IMG/VR virus record: IMGVR_UViG_3300045120_000076
Location: 1 to 35,676 of that record
Direction: 5' to 3' (one strand)
Length of the DNA: 35,676 nt
Source of the DNA: a virus
Shown here: in pieces, positions 1-9,881 of the stretch
Position numbering within the stretch: position 1 is the stretch's first letter
Layout of the letters: every line of letters begins with the position of its first letter
The notes under the pieces: generated by a model
Told to the model about the DNA's origin: nothing
Seen by the model: only the letters and a program-made list of their open reading frames with translations
Databases searched by the model: none
Made by a program: the position numbers and the translations under genes

Positions 1-1057
1 CCTGATTTGGACCGGCGTAGCCTCCTGCCCACTGGAATGCAACCAGATCACCCGGTTGGAGTTGATTGTAAGAGCCTACACGTACACCGGTCGTGGCCTG
101 TGCTCGTGCCTGTCGGGGCATAGTTATCCCCATTTGTGCATAGACCTGTTGCACAAGACCTGAGCAGTCCACACCAGACTTGAGTGAGTTTCCACCCCAC
201 ACATATGGTATGTTGAGCACTTGCTTACTGATCGACAGGGCTTGTGCTCTAGCAGCAGTAGTAGGAACACCTGAGAAAGACTGAGCCGAACCTATCTGAG
301 CCTGTCTTAATCCAGTAGCACTACCTGTGTTAGCTGCAAATTGTTGCTGTGGTGGCACAGATGTAGGTAAGAACTTACTGTAAGCACCTGTATTGTAAAC
401 AGTCCAGGCAGCTAAGCCCTGAGACTGGTAGATTTTATACGCAGCCTGAGCACTCTGTAATGGGTCACTAGGGTTACTCGGATACCATGAGTTCCCAGCA
501 TGTATAGAGTTGATCTGAAATAGGCCCCGATCAACACTGCCATTCTTGTTCTTGTCATTGACAGCAGTAGGGTTCCACCCTGATTCGGCTTTAGCTATAG
601 CCATCATAGTAGGAACCATTGACTCAGAGAAGCCTGCTGCTCTGATTACGTTGGCTACACCCTGAGCCCCACCAGCACCCCACATAGATGTAGAGTCACC
701 GCCATAGGCACCACCCGATAGCTGGCCGAACCCTGGAGCACCAGACATCCAGTCGTTCATGCTCTGGACAGAGGCATCCATAGCAGCCTGACGGTTAGCT
801 TCCCACGCTGCTGCCTGTTTAGCTGCTTCTCTGTCTTTGTTCTGCTGATCTACAGACATTGCAGCCTGGTTAGCCTGCACGCTGGATTGCTTAATCATCT
901 GGATAGAGTCGTTGTACGACTGGTATCCCTGATTAGCCTGCGGTGTAGTTATGTTAGTGGCACGCTGCTGCTCAGCCTCAGTTTGTACCCTGGTGTCATT
1001 AGCCTGATCCCACTTGAGCTTATCCTGATTGGGGTCTCTCAGGAGGGGTGCGGTCAT
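1..1057 (-). CDS. Virion-associated peptidoglycan hydrolase: lytic transglycosylase plus NlpC/P60 peptidase (3' end missing)
   Basis: Translated by hand from the minus strand; the ATG at 1057 overlaps the stop of the upstream gene as ATGA, and no stop occurs before the window edge, so the C-terminus is missing. After a Gln/Ala-rich N-terminus (to about residue 110) comes an SLT-type lytic transglycosylase region with AKAESGWNPTAVN (catalytic Glu about residue 158) followed by RGLFQIN. An NlpC/P60 domain follows, with SGVDCSGLVQQVY (catalytic Cys about residue 298) and LQPGDLVAF. Together these would cut both glycan strands and peptide stems. Its place as last gene of the virion operon, behind the giant internal protein, suggests an ejected or tail-tip lysin for DNA entry, doing the job of the transglycosylase in T7 gp16. 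It could also serve in lysis, since no separate endolysin is visible in this window. Confidence 0.9.
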   Translation of the reverse strand, partial: MTAPLLRDPNQDKLKWDQANDTRVQTEAEQQRATNITTPQANQGYQSYNDSIQMIKQSSVQANQAAMSVDQQNKDREAAKQAAAWEANRQAAMDASVQSMNDWMSGAPGFGQLSGGAYGGDSTSMWGAGGAQGVANVIRAAGFSESMVPTMMAIAKAESGWNPTAVNDKNKNGSVDRGLFQINSIHAGNSWYPSNPSDPLQSAQAAYKIYQSQGLAAWTVYNTGAYSKFLPTSVPPQQQFAANTGSATGLRQAQIGSAQSFSGVPTTAARAQALSISKQVLNIPYVWGGNSLKSGVDCSGLVQQVYAQMGITMPRQARAQATTGVRVGSYNQLQPGDLVAFQWAGGYAGPNQ

Positions 1058-4000
1058 TCAGTCAGGCCCCCTGTGGTTACACCAGGCAGTCCTATCTTGT
1101 CCTTACCTGCTTGGATGCGTTTCTTATTGATGATGTTCGGGTCCTTAGCCTCCTGGTAAGCCTGGTTCTGACCACGTGCGATGTTGTAGAAGCTCTGACG
1201 TTCGGTGTTCTGGTAGTTCAAGCCGAGCATGAAGTTCAACAGGTTCTGGTTAGCCAGGAAATCCTTCTCACCTGAAGCCTTAACACGCTGCCAGTCGAGA
1301 CCCTGACCAGATGCCAGCGATCCTATGCTGCCAGTAGTAGATAGCCCAGTGATGTTAGAGAACTGGTTGGCAAACGGTATAGCCTGATCCAACCACTCAC
1401 CCTTGTCTGGGATGAAGTGGTCAGGCTCCATCGGATGTGAGCCCTGGATCAGACCCCACGGCTTGGAGATGATGGGGTTTAGCATGTCAGCGATATGTGG
1501 TCCGACCTTGCCATTGAATATCTGACCAGCCGCTTCGACAGGGGAGCCGAAGTCGAACACACCTCCACCGCCACCATCGAGCCCCATAGGTCCAGTCAGG
1601 TTGTTACGGATGAAATCAGGGTACAGTGAGCCTGTGGGGAATGGGTCTTGCATACTATGTGGGTCCATACCCAGTGCCACCTGAAGGTTATAGGCAGCCT
1701 TAGGAACCTCCAGTGTCCTGGCAGGATGGGTCAGTGTGCTCATAAACAGGGTAGGCATGGCCTGTTTGAACCAGTTGTAGAACGGTATGATCCTGCGCAT
1801 GTACTTCTTCTCGAATGCAGTGAGTCCCTTCACGTCAGGATGGAACTTCTGCACCCTGTGAGTCAATCCTGTGAACATCTCTTCGACGGTATCGTACTGA
1901 GAGGCCACCTTTTTCTTGCCCATGAGGCCCAGTAGATGAGCCAGCCTGGTGTTATCAGACGATGCCTCTGTTACTTTACCCGCAGCCCTGACGATAACGT
2001 TTTTGTTCACTGCGTTAGCAGCCCGGGTGAGACCCTTAGCACCTGTGGTTTCCAGGATGTCCTCTGCTGCCTTGTAGTTCAGCAGCAATCCAGAACGGTG
2101 AGCGTACCAGTATACCTGATTGTTCGTCAGTGATACCGTCTTGCCGTTCTTCAGTGTGACAGTGATAGCCTTCCCCTTAGGAGTAGGCACGGTGTCACCC
2201 AGTAGTTCATTGAGTTTCTTGAAGTCACCCTTGAAATCACCAGCAGCCATCTGCACAGCAGCGGCTTTCTTATACCAGATAGGACTCTTCACACCGTCCA
2301 TAGAGTTCATAATCACGTCACCAACACCATTTCTGATCTGGTGACCTGGCCTAATCACAGTGGTACTGGTCTTGTACATGGCTAGATACGGGTCCAGCCA
2401 CTCCTTGATGAGCCTGTTAGTGAAGCCAGTGTCCTTGTCAATCTCTCGTGAGTACCTAGCGATCCACTCAGCCTGCTCACGGTTGTAGTATAGATCAGTG
2501 TCGATCACGTGTGAAAGATCAGCAGTGCCCTGAGTGCGTGCAATCTTGACATCATTCGCACCCTTAGCTGCATGGCCGAACTCTTTAACGAAGTACCTAC
2601 CGACAGAAGCACGAGCAGCAAGCTCCATCTGAGTGTGCTGCATGTTGAGAAGGAACTTAACAGGGTCCTCAATGCCTGTCCATTCCCGCCACTGCTCTGG
2701 TACTTCAAGGGCATTGTCCTTAGCGCGGAAGCTATACGTGATACCATGACGGTGCATCACCTGATTGATAGTCTCAGGACTCAGATTGGCTCTGAACATC
2801 AGGGTATCACCCCATGAGTTCACACCTTTACTGTGCGACAGGACGTTCTCGAACATGCTCTCCAGTGCGTCATGTGCGGCAGCCTGCTCTACTGTCAAGC
2901 CAGCCTTCCCTGTCGAGTTCCTGAGCGCCTCAAACGCTACCTGTAGGTCAGGCAACTGGTGTGCCTTGGCTACTTGACCGGCCAGCTTAGCGTAGTCCTC
3001 TGCTACTGCACCAAAGTGTGAGAACGCAGCGCGGCCTACAGCCCATACCATACCCATCTTGTAGCCGCCAGCGATCTTAGATGCAATGCCATCGTACATC
3101 CTGCGCCACAATGTATCAGCAGTGACGCCTGCTAGTTCATTGATAGTGTCCACACCGGCAGCATTAGCAGTGGCATGAATCTGGTTAATCTGCGTAGTAG
3201 CATTACCCTGTGCTGCCTGCTGACGCTGCTTAGCGTTGTGCTGCTGCTGTGGCTGTACGTTGAGTTCCCGGCCCTGAGTATCAGTACCAGGAGATTGCTT
3301 ACCTGTGTTCCACTCTGCTGAATTGGCCTGCTGCTTACCGATGTCTTGGATGTGCTTAGCGTCAGCAATGTCCGCAGCATTCACACCTTGTAGATGGTCA
3401 GCCGCACGAGCCTGACCCACGAGGACAGCACGCGGACCACCACCAAGAGCGTCTACTGTCGTCTTAACATCCCTGTCTAGGTTAGCCAGTACCTCAGCCT
3501 TACCACCGATACCTACTCTCGTGCTCTTCATCGCCTCGTTAGCTTTATTCGCTACATGCTGAGCCGCTTTGTTACCAATACCAGCTTCACGTGTCTTGAG
3601 ACCGATTTCATTCTCTACTGATCTGGCCTTAAGTGCATCACGCTCATCCCAAAACGCCTTAGCAAACTTCGATGCAGTGCCGTCTGAGATAACACTCCTG
3701 GTGCCGTTAGCTTCATGGATGGCCTGCGCTATAGCAGCACGCCCAGCATTACCAGAAGTCATACCGGCATCAGCAAGCTCAATGGCTTTCACAGTAGCAG
3801 CCATCTGAGAGCTAATCGGGATACCACCAGTGACGAACTTACCCTCACCTACGGCACCCTGCACAGTATTGGGCTTCAAGCTGAACTGCATGGCTCTGGT
3901 CTTAACCGGACCCATCACTTCGTACATATCAATGGCGTGCATAGCATACACAGCATCACCATGTGACATCTCAGGATACCTGCCTACGGCAATGGCATCA

Positions 4001-6732
4001 TCCCTGGCCTGTCGGAGACTGGTCATCACATGTTCGATCTTAGCTGCCCGAGCAGCCTCTCCTGACATGCCTCTATGTACAGCTATGGCATCATCCATAG
4101 CATCTTTTACCTGACCCCACTGATCAGAAGTTTTGAGGACATCAGGAGCATTGGCCGGTCGTGGCCTGTATGCTACGTCAGTGGGGACAGCACCATTGGT
4201 AGCAGCAGTCGCAGAGGGGCTGAGTTCAGCACCAGTCTGATGTGCTGTATCATTGACGTGCTTCTCTGCGACAGAGCTAGGTGAAACTCCAGCATCTACA
4301 GCAGCCCTGTCGATTTCACCAGCACCGGTAGTGTTAGGCATGGACACCTGAGGTGTATCAGTATCCTTACCGAACATCTGCTCACGGACTATACGCCAAT
4401 CCTCACCTGACTTTTGTGCAGCGTTCTGGGCAGCGAGGTCCATCGCCTCACTGTCGGAAGCATCCAGATCGTTAGCGTAGTCTTTTATGTCCTCACGAGC
4501 TTGAGCCTGCTCAGGAGTGATAGTGCCGTGCTTGCCGACAGGGGTAGGATTAGTAATGTCAGGAGTGGGCTCAACAGGAGGCTTAGCAGTACCGCGCTTA
4601 GGAGTGACAGCCTGCCGGTTAGAGCCAAACATCTTGGCCCGCACGAGGTCAACAGGTTGCCTGATCTTAGCAGCCTGTGTCGCTGCCAATGTGTCCATGA
4701 TTTCTTCAGGGTCTTGACCTGTCTCTCTAGCCCTGGCGTTGACGACTTCATGTGCCTTCTGCTGATCGTCACTGAGCTTGGTGTACTTGTACAGCAGTCG
4801 GTCTACTTCTTCCTTAGTCTTACCCTCACGCTCAGTTATCACCATCTTATTATGAGCTTCTATCCAATTACCACCAAGCTCATGTCCCCGCATATATGGA
4901 TTTTCCGGGTTCAGATCATGCTCAGCGATCCTCGTAACCTTGGCAGCCGGTTGCTTAAAGCCAGTCTTTACAGGACCGAACAGTAATCTTTCAGTGTCAG
5001 CCCAAGCCTTCTCATCCTTCAGGACGTCCTTGACATAGACTCTGTTGCCTGAGCCATCAGCATAGGAGTAGGTGTCCTCAAGGTACTTGAACCGAGCATC
5101 TATCATAGCCTGCTCTACTGAGATACCTTTAGCTTTAGCTGTCGCTTCTACTGCCCGCTTGTTTTTAAGCTGACCCTCAGTGAACTGACCATACGGTGTA
5201 TCTACGATCTTAGGTGCAGCAGGCTTGTAATCCAGGGGTGCAAGAGTACCCTTGTTCGCTGAAAGCCTTGCACCTGCCTTCTGGATAGCCTTATCAGGAG
5301 GATCACCATTATAGGTCTTACGAGTGTACCGCTTTACCGCTTCATTGAATGTGATAGGCTCCAGCTTGTTAGGCTCTCTGCCCTCTTTCTCAGCAAGTGC
5401 AGCTTCCTTCTCAGTACGCCTCTTTAGATCATTCGCAATGTAGTCATCGACAAGTTTTCTGGATTCATCAACAGAGACTTCACGTGTCATACCCGCAACA
5501 GATGTAGGAACAGGGTGCAGTACAATAGGGGTAGCAGCAACGTGCTCAGCTACCGCATCATTGATAGCTGCGCTGTCTTGAGCTTTCTTCCGCTTGGCTA
5601 TCTCAGGGACTAGTTCAGGTGTAGGCTCAGTTACCTTGACATCAGCAGGTGATGGGGCTTCGTAAGGCTTGCCAGTGGTTATGTCTATCTGACCAGCAGC
5701 CGCACGTAGAGCATCTTCCCTATCTGCATTAGCCATACCCTGTGCGGTGACATCATCGTAGCCTTCAGCTACATAGTCCTCCATTGTCTTAAGCTCAGGA
5801 CGTGGCGGTGTAGCTGGGCCGACAGGAGGCATACCAGAGCCCGGAGTACCTGGGCGAGGGGGTACACCTGTACCTCCAGGGCCAGGCTTAGGTGCAGGGC
5901 CACCTGTCGGAACACGTCCGGGGCCGGGACCGGGGACGCCAGTTGGCCTAGGAGGCGTTACGTTCGGGCCGGGGACAACACCCGGTTGGGGAGCCCCAGT
6001 ACCTCCTGGGGCAAATGGCGGCGTCGTGGTTGCGCCTGTAAGGGCCGATCCGGTCGGGGGTGGGGTGGTTGGACCTCCCCCACCGCCAGGATGAGGACCG
6101 GTCGGGGCCGGTCCAGCGCCACCTGAAGGTGCAGGTCCAGCACCAGGAGTATGTGCAGCGATAGCGTCAGCAGCAGTAGGAGCGTTAGGTATGTTGTGAC
6201 CCAGTGCCCTATCAACCTGAGTCTCATTCTTAGCGAGGAACTTCCCTACCTTACCTACGCCTCTACCCAAGAATCCCAACGGGATAACATTCAGGGGATC
6301 AAGAATAATATCCCCAGCGAGGCCACCTACACCCTTAACCCAATCAGGGATTTCAACGTTCGGGTCCTCGTCGTCAGCCTTCTGTAGGACATCCCTATAG
6401 GTGGTCTTGTCGATACCCGACAGGCCAGCCCACAGTGATTCAAGTGGGTTGTCAGTGTTGGGGTCCTTATCTATGGTGTCCTTGACGAGATTAGCCGTTG
6501 AGTACAGTGGCCGGGATAGGACATCCAGTACCCTACTGATGATGCCAGGATCAGCCTCACGCTCAGCTACTCCAATAGGTGAACCCACACCATTTGCAGG
6601 ATCGTAGAACTTACCCCGACCACGAGGCTGAGGACCATAACCACCACCTGTACCGGGCGCGGGTCCAGCCTGAGCCGTAGCAATCCTACGAATCAGTTCA
6701 TTCAGAGCATCATAGCTCTGCTGGTCAGCCAT
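1054..6732 (-). CDS. Giant internal virion protein (1892 residues)
   Basis: The largest gene in the window. It has a charged N-terminus and a Pro/Gly-rich low-complexity stretch at about residues 195-312. A long Ala/Lys/Glu-rich region with helical character follows. Near the C-terminus is the segment YMRRIIPFYNWFKQAMPTLF, a basic-aromatic motif I associate with large internal or ejection proteins of podoviruses. No enzymatic motif was recognised. Size, position at the end of the structural operon and coupling by ATGA overlap to a peptidoglycan hydrolase suggest a T7 gp15/gp16-like ejection protein in which the lytic activity sits in a separate gene. The start ATG overlaps the upstream stop by 8 bases and has a weak Shine-Dalgarno, consistent with translational coupling. 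Virion role is fairly sure; the exact function is inferred. Confidence 0.8.
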   Translation of the reverse strand: MADQQSYDALNELIRRIATAQAGPAPGTGGGYGPQPRGRGKFYDPANGVGSPIGVAEREADPGIISRVLDVLSRPLYSTANLVKDTIDKDPNTDNPLESLWAGLSGIDKTTYRDVLQKADDEDPNVEIPDWVKGVGGLAGDIILDPLNVIPLGFLGRGVGKVGKFLAKNETQVDRALGHNIPNAPTAADAIAAHTPGAGPAPSGGAGPAPTGPHPGGGGGPTTPPPTGSALTGATTTPPFAPGGTGAPQPGVVPGPNVTPPRPTGVPGPGPGRVPTGGPAPKPGPGGTGVPPRPGTPGSGMPPVGPATPPRPELKTMEDYVAEGYDDVTAQGMANADREDALRAAAGQIDITTGKPYEAPSPADVKVTEPTPELVPEIAKRKKAQDSAAINDAVAEHVAATPIVLHPVPTSVAGMTREVSVDESRKLVDDYIANDLKRRTEKEAALAEKEGREPNKLEPITFNEAVKRYTRKTYNGDPPDKAIQKAGARLSANKGTLAPLDYKPAAPKIVDTPYGQFTEGQLKNKRAVEATAKAKGISVEQAMIDARFKYLEDTYSYADGSGNRVYVKDVLKDEKAWADTERLLFGPVKTGFKQPAAKVTRIAEHDLNPENPYMRGHELGGNWIEAHNKMVITEREGKTKEEVDRLLYKYTKLSDDQQKAHEVVNARARETGQDPEEIMDTLAATQAAKIRQPVDLVRAKMFGSNRQAVTPKRGTAKPPVEPTPDITNPTPVGKHGTITPEQAQAREDIKDYANDLDASDSEAMDLAAQNAAQKSGEDWRIVREQMFGKDTDTPQVSMPNTTGAGEIDRAAVDAGVSPSSVAEKHVNDTAHQTGAELSPSATAATNGAVPTDVAYRPRPANAPDVLKTSDQWGQVKDAMDDAIAVHRGMSGEAARAAKIEHVMTSLRQARDDAIAVGRYPEMSHGDAVYAMHAIDMYEVMGPVKTRAMQFSLKPNTVQGAVGEGKFVTGGIPISSQMAATVKAIELADAGMTSGNAGRAAIAQAIHEANGTRSVISDGTASKFAKAFWDERDALKARSVENEIGLKTREAGIGNKAAQHVANKANEAMKSTRVGIGGKAEVLANLDRDVKTTVDALGGGPRAVLVGQARAADHLQGVNAADIADAKHIQDIGKQQANSAEWNTGKQSPGTDTQGRELNVQPQQQHNAKQRQQAAQGNATTQINQIHATANAAGVDTINELAGVTADTLWRRMYDGIASKIAGGYKMGMVWAVGRAAFSHFGAVAEDYAKLAGQVAKAHQLPDLQVAFEALRNSTGKAGLTVEQAAAHDALESMFENVLSHSKGVNSWGDTLMFRANLSPETINQVMHRHGITYSFRAKDNALEVPEQWREWTGIEDPVKFLLNMQHTQMELAARASVGRYFVKEFGHAAKGANDVKIARTQGTADLSHVIDTDLYYNREQAEWIARYSREIDKDTGFTNRLIKEWLDPYLAMYKTSTTVIRPGHQIRNGVGDVIMNSMDGVKSPIWYKKAAAVQMAAGDFKGDFKKLNELLGDTVPTPKGKAITVTLKNGKTVSLTNNQVYWYAHRSGLLLNYKAAEDILETTGAKGLTRAANAVNKNVIVRAAGKVTEASSDNTRLAHLLGLMGKKKVASQYDTVEEMFTGLTHRVQKFHPDVKGLTAFEKKYMRRIIPFYNWFKQAMPTLFMSTLTHPARTLEVPKAAYNLQVALGMDPHSMQDPFPTGSLYPDFIRNNLTGPMGLDGGGGGVFDFGSPVEAAGQIFNGKVGPHIADMLNPIISKPWGLIQGSHPMEPDHFIPDKGEWLDQAIPFANQFSNITGLSTTGSIGSLASGQGLDWQRVKASGEKDFLANQNLLNFMLGLNYQNTERQSFYNIARGQNQAYQEAKDPNIINKKRIQAGKDKIGLPGVTTGGLTE

Positions 6733-8368
6733 TGCTCAGTGCCCAGGCAGCATAAGACTTAGCCATCTGGTTAACAGTAGATGGATCATATCCCTGCAAG
6801 GCACCCATCTTAGCAAGTTCATTGGAGAATCTCTCAGCGCGAGCCTGGATAGATTCATCAGCATTCACATTGTCGGGATTATTGATCCAGTCCTGGTAAG
6901 CAGATTGGATACTTGCATAGGCATCCGACGCAGATTGCTTGTCCAAGCCGTCACGTACTGCGATACCGATGGTCTGACTCGGGCCAGGGTAGTCAGCCAT
7001 ATTGAATGTACTACCAGCCTTAGCAGCATTAGCCATCTGAGCCTGCACTGAATCATAAATCTTACCGTACACAGCGAACTGGTTACCCCAGTTCTGCTGG
7101 TTCTCAGCTTCACGTGTGTCGTGACGACCCTTGGCACGGTCATACGCACCAACCTTGGCACCGTAGTTGGCCTGCTGCACACCAAACTCATTGCCCTGGT
7201 TAGCAATCTGGCCCTGCAAGTCCCTGTCGGCTAACTTCTGTGCTAGGTCCACAGTCATGCGGCCCTGTTCACCCTGAGCATTGGCCTTGTTCAAGTCAAT
7301 GTTAGCCAAGATGTTACCAAGGTTCTGATCGTTCTCCTGATGTGCTACAAGACCCTGATGCTGCATGATGTTACCGTACTGAGCAGCATTAGTACCCGCA
7401 GCCTGCTTATCTGAGGCGATACCGCTCTGTTCCTGTGCTGTCGCTTCTCTGATCTGCTGCTGCTCAGCAGCACCCTGATCTACACCCTGCTGAAGGTTAG
7501 GCATGATGGCCTGATCCATACCTACAGCCTTCAGTGTCTGAGCCAGGCCAGCATTAGCAGATTGTGTGCTCTCCTGTACGTCAGATATACGTTGCTGACC
7601 TTGTTCCTGAGCCCTACCTGTGGCTTCATCATGCTGGTTAGCTACATCTGCCGCCTTAGTTGCTATATCTTTGACGAACTGTGAGTACATACCATCTAGT
7701 TGCTGGTTGCTGACGTTGCCCTGCTGCTTGGCATTTGTGATTGCCATGTCGAATCCGGCCAGATACGGCGCGAAAGCATCCATCGCAATCTTCTTAGCTG
7801 GCTCTGTAAAGTCCCGCATCTCGACAGGGGTGCTCTGGAAATTAAATGCACCAGGGTCATCGGGCATACCATACGGATTCCCAGGGTACTTGAGGATGTC
7901 AGTAAGGATCGAGTTAGGATCATACGGTGTGTTCGAGCCCGCACCTAAAGAGGGACTGAATACACTTCCACCAGCACCAGCACCGTAGTTACTAGGCGTG
8001 AAACCACCTGCTGGCCTAACACCAGTACTGGTTGTAGTATTAGTCTGCTTTCCATACACAGGAGGCTTAGTACCTGTACCTAGTACTGGAGCAGAGCCCG
8101 GTACGTTAGCACTAATAGTACCCCTACCTGGCACATTAACACTTCTACCAGGCACTGGTACTTGAGAAGATGGAGCACTTGCTCTAGGACTTCCTAGATT
8201 TATCTCATCAGGATTAAGAGAACCTGCCTTACTTCGCACAGCACCTAATACCATACCTATGCGTTGCTTAAGTACAGCCGTACTCTTACCCTGTTCATAC
8301 TGATTGATGGCATTGTCACCAAAACCTGCTGTATGAAGGGCGTCTCTTTCTTGCTTAGTAAGGGCCAT
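6725..8368 (-). CDS. Probable internal virion protein, Gln/Ala-rich
   Basis: A 547-residue protein with no family I can name. The N-terminal 30 residues contain a possible helical motif (ERDALHTAGFGDNAINQYEQ). Residues about 60-160 are Gly/Ser/Pro-rich and probably disordered. The rest is Gln/Ala/Asn-rich, helix-forming and may be coiled coil. The composition resembles T7 gp14/gp15-class ejection proteins. It lies between the tail genes and the giant virion protein. The ATG has a good AGGAG Shine-Dalgarno 5-6 bases upstream and follows the previous stop by 7 bases. Structural role is inferred from context and composition only. Confidence 0.7.
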   Translation of the reverse strand: MALTKQERDALHTAGFGDNAINQYEQGKSTAVLKQRIGMVLGAVRSKAGSLNPDEINLGSPRASAPSSQVPVPGRSVNVPGRGTISANVPGSAPVLGTGTKPPVYGKQTNTTTSTGVRPAGGFTPSNYGAGAGGSVFSPSLGAGSNTPYDPNSILTDILKYPGNPYGMPDDPGAFNFQSTPVEMRDFTEPAKKIAMDAFAPYLAGFDMAITNAKQQGNVSNQQLDGMYSQFVKDIATKAADVANQHDEATGRAQEQGQQRISDVQESTQSANAGLAQTLKAVGMDQAIMPNLQQGVDQGAAEQQQIREATAQEQSGIASDKQAAGTNAAQYGNIMQHQGLVAHQENDQNLGNILANIDLNKANAQGEQGRMTVDLAQKLADRDLQGQIANQGNEFGVQQANYGAKVGAYDRAKGRHDTREAENQQNWGNQFAVYGKIYDSVQAQMANAAKAGSTFNMADYPGPSQTIGIAVRDGLDKQSASDAYASIQSAYQDWINNPDNVNADESIQARAERFSNELAKMGALQGYDPSTVNQMAKSYAAWALSNG

Positions 8369-8375
8369 GACGCTC

Positions 8376-9323
8376 CTACCTCGTTATCGTAGTAGCGCCG
8401 GTGCCCTGCGGAATCCTCGACGGATCAAGGCCATACTTAGCTGCGATCCGGTTCACTGCATCTCGTAGGGCGTTCCTGTCGGCAACACTCTGTTGGCCCT
8501 GGAAAGCCTGAAGTGCTCTATTCTGTGTGGTGACATCTTCTGACTGGCCTTGGTTCAGTGAATCTAGTCTGTTCTGGAAGTCACGTGCGATCTGACCCTG
8601 AGCCTGACCAAAGTACCCTGAGGTCAACGCGCCACGTCCAGCGAAGTCATCAATGTTCAGCGCGAGAGCATCACCATAGGCACTGTTTGACCTGTCCAGG
8701 TCCCATGCCTCGTCACCTGTCGCACCAGGAGCCACCTGAAGTGCCTTGTTATTACCCTGAAGCGGCTTGAATCCTAGCCGGGACTTAGCATCCTTCCACT
8801 GACGGTCATACTGTGCGCGAGCATCACTCTGCGCGCCCTTGAACTGCGTCATGGTAGTAGCTAAGTCATTGATGGTCTGGTTGTATAGATCATCAGCCTT
8901 AGCGTCAGGTACTTCAATGGTCTCAGGTACAGGGGGAGCCGCAGCCATCGCAGCGAAACCACCACCACCACCCCCGCCACCAGCACCACCACCTGCTCCA
9001 CCACCAGCACCACCGCCAGCACCCCCACCTCCTGCACCGCCACCACCACCACCAGTATTAGCTCTATCGCCACCTACTGTTGAACCAGCTTTTACAGGTG
9101 TATTCCCAAACTGAGCATACGGTCGTGGAGCCACATACTTAGTAAGTGGGGATGGAGCAGGTGTGCCTTTCCTATTGGGTTGTTTTGCACCTGGAGCTAA
9201 TGGAGTCCGCGCAGCATTGATAGCAATAGCAGCAGGAGTAGCAGCAGGGGGCGCGGGAGCCACATAACCCACACGTGTAGGAGCCTTACCACCAGCGAAG
9301 TCTGCGTTTCTTACGACAGGCAT
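8376..9323 (-). CDS. Probable virion protein with a polyglycine linker
   Basis: A 315-residue protein in three parts. The basic, Pro/Ala-rich N-terminus covers about residues 1-90. A near-pure glycine tract with scattered alanines covers about residues 92-124. The helical C-terminal part contains YNQTINDLATTMTQFKGAQS and several Gln-rich segments. No enzyme motif is seen. The Gly tract is encoded by imperfect GGT/GGC/GGG repeats (about 8958-9053), so it could change length by slippage. ATG preceded by AGGCGG. The neighbours are all virion genes, so an internal or tail component is likely. The antisense Pro-rich reading of the tract is an artefact. Confidence 0.65.
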   Translation of the reverse strand: MPVVRNADFAGGKAPTRVGYVAPAPPAATPAAIAINAARTPLAPGAKQPNRKGTPAPSPLTKYVAPRPYAQFGNTPVKAGSTVGGDRANTGGGGGGAGGGGAGGGAGGGAGGGAGGGGGGGGFAAMAAAPPVPETIEVPDAKADDLYNQTINDLATTMTQFKGAQSDARAQYDRQWKDAKSRLGFKPLQGNNKALQVAPGATGDEAWDLDRSNSAYGDALALNIDDFAGRGALTSGYFGQAQGQIARDFQNRLDSLNQGQSEDVTTQNRALQAFQGQQSVADRNALRDAVNRIAAKYGLDPSRIPQGTGATTITR

Positions 9324-9325
9324 AG

Positions 9326-9406
9326 CTACCGCCTAAGGAATAGAACGCCTGCCGTCACACAGACGACAACGAGTATGATGATGAGTAGGATCATGGTAGT
9401 GTCCAT
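9326..9406 (-). CDS. 26-residue single-pass membrane peptide
   Basis: Found by reading the 84 bases between two larger genes. ATG at 9406, TAG at 9326-9328, 26 residues. It begins MDTTMILLIIILVVVCVTAG and ends in FLRR: one uninterrupted hydrophobic helix with a positive C-terminal tail, so by the positive-inside rule the N-terminus would face outside. A Shine-Dalgarno-like GGGCGG lies just upstream, inside the end of the previous gene, and only one base separates the two genes. Its stop precedes the next ATG by two bases. The fit between two tightly packed genes and the clear transmembrane composition argue that it is real. It could be a holin/pinholin-like or ejection-associated peptide; nothing in the sequence decides which. 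Confidence 0.65.
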   Translation of the reverse strand: MDTTMILLIIILVVVCVTAGVLFLRR

Positions 9407-9407
9407 G

Positions 9408-9881
9408 TCACACCGCCCTGTTTCCGGTACGACCTGTCGGCCTTTGGTATGAGACAGGCTTAGCGTACTTCTTGTTGTTTTCCTCGTTCAGCTTCCGATT
9501 GTATTCATCCATTTCAGGATGCTTATTCAAGAACCTTTGATTTGCAAGGTCTTGCGGAATCGTCTTTCTATACCTGGGCATATTCTCAGAACCCTTACCT
9601 GAGTAGGTAGGATTGCCGATCTTATCTTGTGCTGCTCTAGTACCTTCTTGGATATAGGTATCTCCATAATGAGAACGATCGCTCTCACTCTTTTGAGTAT
9701 ATCTAGGAATAGCCGTAGGCGTCTTATGAGGACGTGCAGTAGGTGTCCGTTGCCAAGGCGTCAAATCCTCTGGTACAGCAGGCTTAGGGCGACGTGGTGT
9801 AGTCCTACCACCACCGGCCCTACGCACCTGAGCCTGAGCTACATCACGTGAAGTGATCTGACCGTTCTTATCTAGTGGCAT
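9408..9881 (-). CDS. Basic protein of unknown function in the virion operon
   Basis: 157 residues, strongly hydrophilic, rich in Arg, Lys, Pro and Asn, with no hydrophobic core segment I can see; probably largely disordered or nucleic-acid binding. Start ATG overlaps the stop of the upstream gene by one base (TAATG), with an AGGCAGG ribosome-binding stretch just upstream. Position among internal virion genes suggests a minor virion or DNA-associated component. No family recognised. Confidence 0.6.
   Translation of the reverse strand: MPLDKNGQITSRDVAQAQVRRAGGGRTTPRRPKPAVPEDLTPWQRTPTARPHKTPTAIPRYTQKSESDRSHYGDTYIQEGTRAAQDKIGNPTYSGKGSENMPRYRKTIPQDLANQRFLNKHPEMDEYNRKLNEENNKKYAKPVSYQRPTGRTGNRAV

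Noticed and set aside
4414-4986. A 190-residue plus-strand frame, the longest inside the giant virion gene
   Set aside because: Antisense to a continuous 1892-residue gene; Ser/Leu-rich shadow composition and no ribosome-binding site.
8839-9114. A plus-strand Pro-rich frame
   Set aside because: It is the antisense reading of the glycine tract in the minus-strand gene.
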